Below are positions 37,327 to 49,720 of a DNA stretch of 64,000 nucleotides, piece by piece; the first letter of the stretch is position 1, and each line of letters starts with the position of its first letter. The notes under the pieces were generated by a model. That model had not been told where the DNA came from, made no database searches, and saw nothing but the letters and a program-made list of their open reading frames with translations. Location: assembly GCA_003260075.1 (NCBI GenBank), contig QLIY01000491.1, forward strand, positions 55,246-119,245, written 5' to 3'. Position numbers and translations under genes: made by a program. Source of the DNA: Phallusia mammillata (taxonomy: Eukaryota > Chordata > Ascidiacea > Phlebobranchia > Ascidiidae).

Positions 37327-40300
37327 ATGACAACAACACCAGGCATCGATTATCTGAGATTTGAGGAATGGGTGCGGAAATATCGTAAGTAACAAAAAGC
37401 TATGCCTCAGTTATTGTACGGTTTGTAGTTTCTAATCCTACGTTGATCAAAACCATTGAAATGCAGTTCCAGCTTGAATATAGTGCTTAAAGCAAACTAA
37501 GGTAAAAAAATACCCTTAATTGGGCAATTTAAGGCCTAGAGTATTTTCTGGGTGCCTAATATATGGCCAATCACATCAAAATACCCGACTTTAAACCAAT
37601 TATAACTTATGTAAACTTTTTAAGCCAAATAAATCATAAAAATGGAATGTAAAAATATTCGGAATCACTTGCTTTGCAGACAAGAAGTATGAATCTAAAA
37701 TCCTTAAAGACCAATGTGAAAAACGTTGGATGAAGAACCTCGAATTCATCAAAAAACACAACGATGAATTTCTTGCTGGAAAGTTCGGTTACCGAATCCA
37801 CCAGACTTCACACAGTGATCAGGTTAACGTTATTCCTGACAGTTTAGAGTGCAAAATATTCATGTCGCTTTGTAGAATGATTCCAATGCTACTGATTGTG
37901 CGAAACCCACGCCTTGTTTATTTATACACGTGACCTAAGGCCGACTAATAGTGCTCTGTGTTAAAAAAATTCTTTGCCTATTTAATTTGGTTTTCTGATT
38001 ATGACCTTAGGATCAGGGCATGTGGTTAAGGCCTGCAACGCACAATTCATAGGATAAAGTTTTGTTTAAAGTGCCTCTCATGACATTAACTATTGTCTTG
38101 CAGGATATAAAGGAGTTTTTAGGAGTGGGTTGTTTGGTGCCAACGATGCCAACTGGAGATAATCCTAACAATTCGGACCCAGATGAGCCAAATGACTGCG
38201 AACGAACACCCAACCCACAAAGTGTTGATTGGAGCAAATGCGGATTTGTTACTGATGTTAGGGATCAGAGACCCCTACCTGTCTGTTGGATTTTCAGCGC
38301 AGTAAATATAAAGCCAATCACTTTTTCGTGTTTCTGTGAAGTAAATGACAGATCTTTTTTGTTAAAATTAATCGGATGGAAAGCCTAAATACCTGACTTA
38401 ACACACTTTGTCAGTATATTTTTGAATAAATTTAACTAGCTAAGTAGCCTATCTAGTTGCTGGACCTGAACCAATGTCAACAGCCCTAAAACGCCTTGTT
38501 CAAGACCAATTGTCCATTGTGTTTGTTGTATTGGTCTTTACTGAGGCTTCAATGTATAGACCTGTCAATTAAACTTTCGGGCCTAAACGGGCTTCTCAAA
38601 AACGTTTCGGGTTCGGGCCAGGTTTTGGGCTTGCACTTTTGGGTTCGGGACGGGTTCGGGACGGGTTCGGACCGGGTTTGGGCTCCAATTACCGGCCCGT
38701 TTACAACTCTGCCTTACGAGTACAACAGTACGAGTTAAAGTGTAAAAAGACCTTAAACAGTTCTGGCCGGCACTGTTTATAAACGATGTTAGTAGAAGTA
38801 CTATTGCCTTTAGTGTGCGGGGGGGGGGACAACAGTATGAGTTAAAGTGTAAAAAGACCTTAAACAGTTCTGGCCGACACTGTTTATAAACGATGTTAGT
38901 AGAAGTACTATTGCCTTTAGTGTGCACTCTAATCCAGTCTCGGCCACTTTTGTTTCATCGAGCAAGAACCTTAAGCGGCATTGCTTTCTACCCTGTGGAA
39001 TGATGGGTTAAACTAAGCTTATGTTACCTACTCCCTATTTCAAAAATAATTCAGCGGCATTAAAACAAGCAGCTCGATAATAACAAGCAGAAAATTATTT
39101 CAGGCGTTGAATAAAAATGAACCACAACAAACTACCTTTTCCACTTAAAAAACAAACGGGCTGAACATATTTGCTGTGTTTTGCAGGTGGCAGCGGTTGA
39201 GTCGCACAACGCAATAACAAACGGCAAGTTGATTGCCTTGTCGGTTCAACAATTGGTCGATTGCATGGATGGTGGAAATAAAAAAGGAATGGTGAAACAC
39301 GCATTAAAATACATTGCGAAACATGGTTCAATCCGCGAAAGTGATTACCAGAAGACCTCCCCCTTTAAGGTAAGAACGGTTAAATAACTTTAACTGTGGC
39401 ACACTCAAACTGCCAATAGTTGTCAGGACAACGAATCAAAACTTTATAATTGACAAATATTTAAAAAAAAATATTTTGTGTTTTTTTCGAGGTATTGTCG
39501 TTAACTGGGTATATATAAGTTTAATTTAGTATCATGGAAAATGGATAGCTTCTTTTGTGAAATGCAAACCTTATTCACTAGAGCTTAAAACGTAATAATT
39601 GTTTTCTGTTGTTGAATACCAAGCGCGGAAATTGCGATTCAGCGCGGAAAACTGTTGCTGTCGAACTTGACCCTTCGATGTATGCCGAAGTAAATCCTTG
39701 TGAACGAGATCTTGAAACTGCCGTGGCTTGTCATGGCCCTGTTGCTGTCACGCTGTTGTTTCCTAATGCTGTCCAACTCACGAAATTTTCCATGTCTAAT
39801 TTCGAAGGTAAAACAGTAGAACAATTAAGAAACAAACATTTTGAATGTGAACATAAACCTTTAAAATGTACAAAATACACGAATCCCATTAGTACGTTAG
39901 TTTCGAACAATTTTCTAAAATGTGTTTGTAAAAAATATATTAAGCTTGCGTGATGGCTTTACCCTTAATCAAAAAAGTTATGTCGCAAAATTACGTATGT
40001 TCAACACTTTTAGTATAAGACGTAAGCTAAACTATGTGTACCTAAAATTACAGATGTGTTTTACGAACCCGGTCCCTACGATAACAAACAAATTGAAGCC
40101 CACGCTGTGTTAGTGGTTGGGTACGGCGTTCAACGAAACAGGGCAGACACTGGCTACGAAAAGTACTGGATCATTAAAAACAGGTTTGTATAGGTATGAC
40201 TTTTAATTGCAAAACTGAATATTTGTGCAAACAAATTCAAAACTGTCGAATCTAGGTCAGTAAAATGTAGTCAAAAGAATCAGAATGCCTGTGTCTACCA

Positions 40301-40612
40301 ACTGTTTAAAATCCAATCAAAACACTAGATTTACGTTTACGGGCAACTATACTTTTGAGATTGTATGCTTCTGCTGTAAACATATACAAAGACAACGAAT
40401 TGTACACCAAAGAAAAGAAAAAAAAATATTTACATTTTTGAAGTATGCCAACAGATGTATAAGACTTCCAAATCAATAACACTGTATGTTTTAGTTACGG
40501 TGACGACGAAAATACCGGTTACCACAAGCTTGCCAAGGACAGGGGCAATAACTGTTACGTTGCTTCTTGTGCAATGTACCCTGTAGTGAAAAAAAATTGC
40601 TCTCGTGACTAG
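37327..40612 (+). CDS. Papain-family (C1A) cysteine protease, unit A
   Basis: Seven exons (37327-37384, 37680-37822, 38104-38301, 39187-39369, 39624-39807, 40054-40183, 40495-40612) give 337 residues in phase. An I29-type prosegment (FEEWVRKY, then KRWMKNLEFIKKHN) precedes a papain fold related to cathepsin L: SVDW, the active-site block DQRPLPVCWIFSA, LSVQQLVDC, AHAVLVVGYG, YWIIKN and AKDRGNNC near the end. Expected catalytic residues are Gln122, Cys128, His272 and Asn298. There is no hydrophobic signal peptide after MTTTPG. Both cysteines of the papain C22-C63 bridge are missing, and Pro replaces Gly before the catalytic site. Unlike B-D it lacks the separate ELSWM exon; its third exon begins further upstream with DIKEFLG. 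The family is certain. Cytosolic location is inferred and the substrate is unknown. Confidence 0.88.
38717..38935. repeat. Duplicated segment around a 10-G run in protease A intron 3
   Basis: About 95 bp before the G run 38819-38828 recurs directly after it (from 38829) with at least two substitutions (CAGTACGAG/CAGTATGAG and GGCCGGCAC/GGCCGACAC). It looks like two alleles joined end to end. Confidence 0.75.
38926..39012 (+). mobile_element. tRNA-derived SINE fragment, copy 2
   Basis: The text CTAATCC..GTCTCGGCCACTT followed by AAGCGGCATTGCTT and GTGGAAT matches the body of the element at 8590-8722 in the opposite orientation. This copy begins inside the tRNA B-box-like region and lacks the 5' tRNA-like head. 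Confidence 0.6.
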
Positions 40613-42489
40613 GTCGAGTGTTAATTTAAGTGCGACGACCATTTTTTAACACAATATTCATTCAAAAATAACATGCGGCTTGTTCTATGTTAATTAGGCG
40701 TATTCTGAAGTAAAATGTAAATTATTCTAACTGATCCATAAGATCAGTGGTTTTGATCCGGTTAATATGTCAATTTATATACACTGTGCACATTTTGAGG
40801 TTACGCGTGTAGCCTAGCCCAGGGCTTCCCAAACTTTTTTGATCGCGACCCCTTTTAATCTTTTTAAATTTTCCGCGACCCTTCACGGTAAATATGATAA
40901 ACAATGCAGGGGGGGGGGACGCGTGTAGCCTAGCCTACATAAACGGCGACTTAAACTTTTTTCCAATAGTGCGTTTTTCGCTGTTTCTGCTCCGAATAAG
41001 GTCAAATAACATTCCCTTTATCAAGAGGTGTGAAACAGGTAATTTGACCAGACACGGCCCGTTGAGCAGATTTTGGTTGCCTTTATTACTCATATGCACT
41101 TTATTTCGCCATTTATCGTTTGTTTTTCCCTTTTGTATATTCTGCATTGATTGCTGCGTTGAACTGTAATATCCCGCTCATTTTCTTTGTTTTCGATTTT
41201 TGCTCCAATCTTGCACACCTATATAGGTCTTTGATGATAGGCAGTGTTTGTCAAGTTACTGTTTCATATAGATTATGTTTTATGATTAACATGTTTTATG
41301 GCGGATATTTTGTATCGTCGTTGTTGTGACACTCACTATATCGGCCAGATGGTCAATTTGTTTTCCTAAGTGATCAATGCTTCTTCATTCATTTAAGTAA
41401 TTAAAGGCAATTTATGCACACAATCTTACAAGTAGTTATGTTACATGACACATGGATTTCCAAAATATAGGATATATCCTTGCGAAACTGGGTGACGATA
41501 ATTTGGCATGTTGTGATAGGCATACTTTGGACATGCCCGTTTTTCATTTTAGTTTTTACAATAGCTTTTGTAACCAAAAAAAGTTAATGATTACAATTCT
41601 AAATATTTTGCACTGTAGCCTGTTGTCACAAGTTGTCAGAACAGTGTTACAACATTTGCATACAAATTCTAGCCTATTGTTGTCACTTGGAATATGAACC
41701 AAGCACTGTACGCCTGTGCCGCTCGTTGTCGGCCCCTACAAAACGCGGACGCGTGACAAACTCTGAAACAAAAGTTTGGTTGGTATCGGGTTGTCTTTCG
41801 ACAGCCAAAGACGCGATGGAACCAATGTGGTACTCCTTGCGTTGCTGGTTGTTTAGGCCAAGCGTGAGTGTAACGCCAGGGTTGACACGCGAGGTAAACA
41901 GTCGGGAAGGGATTTGAAAACTACACGTTTGTTTCATAGCAGTATAACAAGAGGTTTGTAGCAGTTACTATGCAGAAATCGTTATTAAAATGAACAGTTA
42001 GAAATGTTGTTTAGCTTTCAGCGGATGGGACAGTGCAAGTTTTGCGCAATAATTTGAACCAGAGTTGTAAGTCGGGCCGGGTTTGGACTGGGTTCGGACC
42101 GGGCTCAGGCTTAGGTTTGGTTGAACAAACGGTTAATTCAGGCATGACTTTAAATTCTGTGTCCGTTGGTTTTTCAGATAAAATTACCCAACTAAGTAGC
42201 TAGTTGCTGGCCTTCACCCCATGCCCAACAGTCCTAATACGTTTTTAATTAAATTATGTACAGTAGTACGTTTTGTAGGCTTTATCTGAAAATACGTTAT
42301 TTCTCGTTTGGTGACACGACAAAGGACAGTTTTCAGTTTTTGGACTGTCGTCTGATTGCCGTAAAGTAATAATAATAATAATAAAAACGCGGTCTTTGCA
42401 TCCTACTTTCTGGTTATTAGCTGAGAAAAACCTTGATTGAACACCAAACTGTAGTGTGTGAAGTCATAAGCATATTGCCCAAACAAACA
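40613..42489. other. Intergenic between protease A and B
   Basis: No exon recognised. It contains a truncated hAT-like end at 40820, a G-run join at 40909-40918, the start of a CAGAGTTGTAAG-type element at about 42059 and an (AAT)n tract at about 42367-42383. Confidence 0.4.
40820..40908. mobile_element. Truncated hAT-like MITE next to its apparent empty site
   Basis: CAGGGCTTCCCAAAC followed by GATCGCGACCCC starts right after GCGTGTAGCCTAGCC and is cut off by the G run 40909-40918. After the run the same flank (from 40919) continues as TACATAAACGG without the element, as expected for an unoccupied allele. The internal text matches the nested element at 24491. Confidence 0.65.
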
Positions 42490-42551
42490 TATAACGGAAA
42501 TTTTTGAAGTACTGATGAAACTCGCTTAAAGAACACAAGAACGTTACAACA

Positions 42552-45500
42552 ATGGAAACCGAACAACCTACTGCACAGCCACATTATATGACGTTTGATG
42601 AATGGACTAGAAAATATGGTAATGTTTAAATAAATTTAAAACTATATTTCGGGTTTACGTTTTTACTGCTGTTGCTTATAACCGAATTTGTTGCTTACCG
42701 AAAACGATAGCAATAAAAAAACAATTAGGACCATTTATTTGACACATAAAACTGTTTTAGGAGCACAAACTCCACTAACAATTAAGAAATTATTGTAAAG
42801 ATTTTGTAAAGGTAAAGTAGTCCACAAACGTGTTGGAAACATTGTGTCAAACCAATATTTTTAGTCAAGAAGTATGACAATGAGAGAGAGAAAAATGAAC
42901 GCAAAAACATTTGGATAGAGAACCTCAAAAATGTCAAACAACACAACAAAGATTACGAGGATGGAAAAATCCAATATCGAATTCAACTGACTCGGTGGAG
43001 TGATCAGGTTTGATATTTAGAAACTATACAAGATAAACTAAAATGAATACACTTTCATATCTGGAATCAGCCTTAACCATCTATGCAGACCAGCGATCAC
43101 GAAACACTCAAATATAAATTTTAGTACGACAGGATTATTGAAGGCGTCATACTGAATCAAATCGGTCTCACGAGCATTACCACAAGGGGAAGGCATATGC
43201 TAGAGAACTCTAGCCTGTGGTGAGATTTTAATCTGCGACAAGAGTCTTCCTAAATTTGGCGCTCTTTATTGCAACGAAGGTTTCCATAGTTACAGTTGCC
43301 ATCATAATCTCAAAAAACGCAAACTTATCAACCACATTACAGTCAGATATATCTCAAAAGGGTCGTGGAACTCCTTTTCCCGGCCACACGTTTATCAGCA
43401 CGCAAGTAAATCGGTATACGCACAGTAGCAATAACACCAACTGTATCTTGCAGACACTGGAGGAATTATCATGGATGAGTGGTTCTGCGCCAACAATATC
43501 AAAACAAACTATGTTCCAAAAAATGTACAAACCGATTCGAGTACATGTTGAGAGGGTATGTTCTTATTGTCGTTTTCACCCTTAAAATCTTTTGATTTAC
43601 GTGGGGGGGGGGCCAGAACAAACTATGTTCCAAGAAACGTACATACCAAACATTCGAGCAAATGTTTTTTTGGTATGTTCTTATTGTCGTTTTCACCCTT
43701 AAAATCTTTTGATTTACGTCAGTGCTCTTTTTAATTTTTGAAGACTTTTTTGAAACACAGTATTCTCTTGCACTTAAGGTCTAAGACAGGAGTTATTTTT
43801 ATTGCGACCGGAAAAGTATGGCATGTCTAAAGTCAAGTGATGTGACTGTTAAATTTCAAATATTAAGTGACAAAAGAAAGCAATTTTTTGTGCACAATTG
43901 AAATTCAGGCCGCGTGCTGTAGTTTAGTGACTCCTGGTCTAAGACAGGGGTCGGCAACCTTTTTTACACTGCGGACCGGTTTTGAACCTGAAATTTTATC
44001 GCGGACCGGCCTTCGAAATAACTGCAAATATTTAGCAACAAAAACGCTTAAATTCGTTTATCATCGCCGGGATTCACGGGAAAAATGTTTCAAAGCGTTT
44101 ACAGTGTTGAACATGAACATATCTGGCCGAAGAAAAGCTTGAGTTAAGAGGCTAAATATCATTTACCCAGAGAAAGTATCACCACTAAAAGTAATAGCCC
44201 CCGGGAGTGTCCTGGGTTCGAACCCCGTGAAAAAAATAGCCTACATCAGTGGTTCTCACACTGTTTTTTGATGCGACGAGTTTTCTGGACTTGCGACGCA
44301 CCTGCAAATAAAAGTTAATGAGGAAACTTATTATTAAAGTGGAGTTTATTGATACAAAAACAAAAAGGCACAAAACGGAACTATTCTGCGACTCCCTTGG
44401 AAAATTGAAACGACGCACCACGCAGGGCGTCGCGACGCGCAGTTCGTCGGGACGCGCAACTACCGGCCTACAATAATAAGATTATAAGCGAACAATCGCA
44501 TTCTTTTCTTAGTTAAGTGGAATAATTGTATGGCACAAAAGACCTGTGATATACATCCAAATTTTACTTTTATACCTCTAAATATTTTGCCACCATAAAA
44601 TATTGCACTACAAAAAAGGCTTAGTTTGGAAGCCGCTTATTAAAGCCGATTTTTTGAAGGTATCAAATTCATTCTTCTCATCAAATGTCTTTATCAAAGT
44701 TATGAGTTATGGATAATTTCTTACTGTGGTTTCATTTCTCTAAAATCTCTTTGCCTGCTATCTATACCAGTGTTTTCCATCATAAAAAAAATTGTATTAG
44801 TCAATTGAACGGTGATATTTTCGGTAATAAGCACTCGCGAACATGTACATAACTGACAAAAAACAACAACCTTAAGTTAATTTACTCCGGGATAGTATAC
44901 CGCAAAAACGCTCAGAATTAATTTGATTAGTGCCGCACTTTGTATATCATGGGAACTACTCAAAGTCGGTTTACTTCGTCACAATCAATATTAATGCATT
45001 GATATCTAATTACCCCATAAGATAAACAAGTTTTATCCTCTTTTGTAAATTAAACTACTATCTTCTGTGGAGCGCAAGTGACGTATGAAGAAATCATGTT
45101 ACGCAAAAACTTTACGTAGACTTCATTGTGTACGATAAACTACTATCCATGTGCTACTCCAAGAGGTGTTGATTGGCGCGAAAGTGAATGTACTCCAGTC
45201 AAGGATCAGCGCCGTACTCCTACCTGTTGGATATTCAGTGCAGTAAGTGTTTGAACGACAAGTTTTCCGCTTAACTTTTCCTAAACATAACAATCAAACA
45301 AAAGCAGTCTTAAGTCAACGAATAATGTGCAACACGCATTATCTGCACAAACTTTAATATGTTTTACTGCTAAAGATCAATAATTTTCCCTAAACTTTTG
45401 TCATGTTTAAGGTTTCCGCCGTGGAGTCACACAATAAAATTGTCAACGACGAATTGGTCGTTTTATCTGTACAGCAGTTGGTAGACTGCATTCCTGACGG

Positions 45501-47849
45501 GGATAGGCCAGGAGATCCTAGTCAAGCATTTGATTACTTGGTGACAAATGGGTCGATTCTTGAAAGAGACTATCGACAAACTTCCCCGTTCGAGGTGCGT
45601 TGGATTTAAGTTGAATTTATCCTTTTTTAAGGTCATGTTTTTTACGAACTCTTTGCATAGTTTATTTTGGACCTATGAGTTACAAAAACGCGTAACTTTG
45701 TGTAACTTTCCGTGTAAAGTATTTTAAGTTTGCAAACATATTTAACACAGGATACAATTGAATGCCCACAACATTAATTGACAGGTTGATATTTTCGAGA
45801 GATTAAAAGGAGATTGTATTACAGTCAATCAAACAAACTCAAAACTAATACTATGCGTACGCAACTGCCTTGGTCCAAATTCAATTTCTTTTGTATTTAC
45901 GATCTAAATCAGTGATTCTCAAACGCGACTCACAGGGCCACATGCGGCTCCCAACATATTTTGCAGCTCGCACCAGACCTCAAAAAACCACCAAAGATTG
46001 CCATTTTGGCTTTCAAGAAAATAATCTTTAGTGATTTTCTAAGGCCCCGTTTTTTGCGGCTCCTTACACACTTAAAAAACTACCATTTGGCCCCGACAAT
46101 AAAAAAGTTTGAGAACCACTAATCTAAATCAAACAATCACAAGTTTTATAAAGTCTGGAACTTAATTATATTTCCACTTACCGAAACTTCCTGTCAAAAA
46201 CAACAACGCATAGGCAAACCTGTTTGCTAATTTGCTAATTCGCACTCGTTTGTATACTAAACTTGTTTGGTTCTAATGTACACACACGCGCGTTTTTTCT
46301 CAAGTAAACATACATATGATGCCACATTTAAACACTTCCAGAATGCAATAAAAATCTTATCTCTTTTTTAGGGAGTAGTTTGAAGCCTAGACACTTTTGC
46401 CTATGCTGTTATTTTAAATTGAGGGAGAAACTGTTGGGTTTATGTCCGATGAGACGAAGATATGATGATTACATTTAGGCTTAAATTTTATAAAATGTAC
46501 AATGTTTTACCTTTTATGATTGCTTGAAGTTTACATACACAGCAGCTGTGACATCGAAACGTCGGCCTATTACAATAAAGACTGCTGGAAAAGCTAAATA
46601 TTTTTTTTGAAAAATCTGTGATTACACTTTTGTACAACGTTAAAATGTTTAAAATTAAAACATTTTTATGGATTTAGCGTGGACAATGTCTCACAGCGAG
46701 AAAGGATGTTGCGGTGAAACTTACCGGATGGCGCTCTGTTGATGTTAACGGCCGAGAAAATCCAGAAGAAGCATTAGAAACTGCAGTAAGACGAGGACCG
46801 GTAGTTGCCATGTTGTTTTTTTCGAGTCCACAAAAATTAAGAGATTTTTCATCAAATGATAAAGGTAAATTGTGGGAATATTCCCCAAACGTAATCGTAT
46901 GATAACAAATTGATTTTTTCGCTTAACTGAAATATCGTTGTTAAAAAGACATCTTTTTTGATTCCGGCCCTTACGACTTTAAATTATGTCATGCTGTGTT
47001 GGTGGTGGGATTCAGTGAGCAAAGCAGGACCAACACCGGAGTTGATAAATTCTGGATTGTCAAAAATAGGTGGGTGTCACAAAAGCGCAAGTATCTTTCA
47101 CGATCTCAAATTTAAGAAATTGTAATTTTTGTGTGACGGAAAGAATCAGTTGGACGTAATAACCAGTGATGCACTGAAGTTTCGGTTATCCGAAACATTT
47201 TAGCCGAATATGCCGGTCGAAGTTTAGGTTTCGGCACGAACTTTTTTGAGAATTCAGCCGGAACCGAAGTAATTGAGTGTTTGAAATTAAAATTTTAAAG
47301 ATCACAAATTTAGCTTATGGTTTGTGAAAGTTGTTTTGGAGGGTCATAAACGAGTTCCCTCTGAAATCGAACCCCAGTTTAAGAACCGCTGATCTAAATC
47401 ATCAATTAAAATGATCTCATGTGTCGCAAAGCAACGCAAGTTAAAAAATACGATTTCTGTGTTTGTACGGTATAAAAAAGGCCACCCAAACTTAAACTTT
47501 TTAAAAAATATATTTTACGCAACCATGGTGTATCTATTTTTTGAAACACTTGCACTATAAATCACCACATTTAGCTTGGGTGTTCTTAGTTTCGGAACAA
47601 GCTAAACGCCGCCTAACAAGCCTAATTAGTCATTTGTGCATGTTTTTTTTCTACAACCGTTTATGATTTGTTGATGATTAACTAGGCTATAACCCACACA
47701 CAGACGGGTAGTTTGTGTAACACTTCATTGATTTTTTTAGTTGGGGCACTACTGAGCACAACTCTGGATACCACAAGATTGCTAAGGACAGAGGCAACCA
47801 ATGTATGATAGCTGATAATGCAACGTATCCAATTGTGCGTAAAGTTTAA
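42552..47849 (+). CDS. Papain-family (C1A) cysteine protease, unit B
   Basis: Eight exons (42552-42618, 42865-43007, 43454-43555, 45120-45242, 45412-45594, 46678-46864, 46949-47069, 47741-47849) give 344 residues. Order: MTFDEWTRKY prosegment with NIWIENLKNVKQHN, an ELSWM exon, GVDWRESE, active-site block DQRRTPTCWIFSA (Gln134, Cys140), LSVQQLVDC, CHAVLVVGF (His283), FWIVKN (Asn308) and IAKDRGNQC. A Cys precedes the catalytic His. No signal peptide follows MET. The C22-C63 cysteine pair is absent and Pro stands in the Gly23 place, as in the other units. Exon 3 and its donor are repeated around a G run (43603-43612), an assembly scar; I used the first copy. The acceptor at 45119 is a weak, inferred choice. 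Confidence 0.82.
43500..43725. repeat. Duplicated part of protease B exon 3 around a 10-G run
   Basis: The text AACAAACTATGTTCCAA and about 100 bp following it, including the exon 3 donor, occur before and after the G run 43603-43612. The second copy differs by several substitutions and small indels. Probably two alleles of the same exon, not a real exon duplication. Confidence 0.7.
43787..43936. mobile_element. hAT-like MITE, TSD gtctaaga
   Basis: Starts CAGGAGTTA and ends TGACTCCTG, 150 bp, flanked by identical GTCTAAGA duplications (43779-43786 and 43937-43944). A second element begins immediately after the right duplication. Confidence 0.8.
43945..44143. mobile_element. Second hAT-like MITE abutting the first
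   Basis: CAGGGGTCGGCAACC directly follows the GTCTAAGA duplication. Internal text (CACTGCGGACCGG, TGAAATTTTATCGCGG) matches the element at 25687. The 3' end is degraded and the boundary is approximate. Confidence 0.55.
44199..44240 (+). repeat. B-box-like repeat (tRNA-derived SINE 3' part)
   Basis: GGAGTGTCCTGGGTTCGAA and CCCCGTGAAAAAA contain a tRNA B-box-like core (GGTTCGAACC). A nearly identical text occurs in reverse orientation at 63511-63550. Too short to be an intact tRNA gene. Confidence 0.5.
45910..46121. mobile_element. hAT-like MITE in protease B intron 5, TSD atctaaat
   Basis: Starts CAGTGATTCTCAAAC and ends GTTTGAGAACCACTA. It is flanked by identical ATCTAAAT (45902-45909 and 46122-46129). 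212 bp, non-coding. Confidence 0.85.
46545..46600 (+). repeat. Retroelement-tail-like repeat, copy 1
   Basis: The text CGAAACGTCGGCC followed by ATTACAATAAAGACTGCTGG matches, in reverse orientation, 4918-4993. The motif cgaaacgtcg near a TATAATAAA-like tail is dispersed and resembles the 3' end of a non-LTR or Penelope-like retroelement. No reverse transcriptase frame is attached. Confidence 0.45.
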
Positions 47850-49675
47850 TAAAACAACTCTGTATGATAGCTTTTTTCTGTATAATTATATTAGCTAGTT
47901 AGTATTATAGCTAGAATCCTTTCCTTACTAATTCGCTTCTGCAAACATGTAATTTATCGAGTAATGCAAACGTGTTCAATTTGATCACAAAATAAAATCA
48001 CTAGATGTCGCTTTTTCTGAAAATTTGTTCTTGGTTTAAGATAGCACCCAAATTTCCTGTGGCTAGTTACAGCATTTTCCTAAATAAGTCACTAAACGTT
48101 TCAACATAAATGTACATTCCAGTAAATATTGCACAAGTCCAAATTGGGCCGAAGTCTAATAAACCCTGAGTCATTTTGTAATTTAAGAGATCAAAATTCG
48201 ACGCGTTGCAAATTACTGACAAACTAGACTGGAAATCAGTGGCGACGTGCGACAATTTTGTTTCCATTCCATTCGCTGTTCACAAAGCAGCACCAATTTG
48301 TTGGTAACCTAAGGTACCTGCATGTTTGTCCGGCTGGTTTTCTTATGTTACGTATTTCGTGTGGGAAACATGTAGCTTTAGTTTGCGGAATATTGTAAGA
48401 GGTGGAAATCGTTACAGGAATTGGATTAGAAACGGGATTGATTCTCAGGATTATTTTGTGCACTGCATTTGTAAGTACTGCGTTTGTTGGGTTAATGTCC
48501 CCGATATTCCATCAATCAAATCAGACCTGTAGGTCGGCTATAAATTTTCGGATCAAGTTAAAGTTTGAACGGCTTAAATTTGACCACAAACGCTGCGCTA
48601 AAAATGCCAAAGATTTCAGTGATTGCAAGGTAAAATAACAAATCTAATCACAACAAGCATTGCTAATTTTATCGGATATGACGCACGGAATTATATTAGC
48701 CTATCAATTACCAATAGACCGAAATCCAACGAAATGAAAAGGATATCGTGTGTTGATTGAAAATAGACGCCTGGCAGTCTTGAAAGAACACGCTACTAAC
48801 CTGTTTCAAAGCTAATATCGACCAACAAGCACATAATAGAACTTTTGTGGACGTTTTAGTCGGTTTTCTACAAAGGAACAACTTTTAAACATTCATAAAC
48901 CTTAATGAAAATGACACATTACTTTTTGCGTTAACTTGTTATTGTATTTACTCAAATGTCGTCTTCTGTAGAGTTAGTGTTTTGGTATATCCTGGCATCA
49001 GTATTAGTTCTAAACGAAACAAGCTAAAGGAGCCTGAATCCAGTAGGTATAGATGAACAGTGGTCGCCCTTTTGTACAGCACCAACTGTAGACATTTAAA
49101 GTCAAGTTGGTAAAGCCACAAACCCTACAAACTTAAACAATTTTATGTTTAACGATTATGATTTTTTGTTTGACTAAATGAACTGGTAAGGCAAGATAAC
49201 TCTGAGTACAAATTAAATTGTGACGCAGTAGTTTTGAATCGTTTCCGATGATTAAAAGTCGAAACGATATCCGGTTAAGTCTATAGTATTGAACGTAAGA
49301 ACTTGGCCGGGAGCAGTAGCATAAAAACAATACTGATTGATTACAACCGATTTAAATTACTTTGTTTTTACAGTAGATTTGGTTTCTTTAGAAATGGTTA
49401 TCAACTATAAATAACTGGTCGTTGTTACCTAAGTGAAAAAAAATACCTGCCTGCTGTGCGTTTACGCCTTATTGTTTGTGCATTACAAATCACGCGTCAT
49501 CACCATTGAAACCATGGTTTAGTTTAAGGTTCCGCTTTTTGCTTCTGACAGCCTGACAGAACAGATTGAAATGCAGATAGATGTACAAACTGTGGTGTCG
49601 GGCGAAATTGGAACTTTGTATAGGCCTCGATCTAAAAAAGGCGTGTTTTTTTCTGTGGTTAATAATTTATATTTA

Positions 49676-49720
<45 letters not shown>

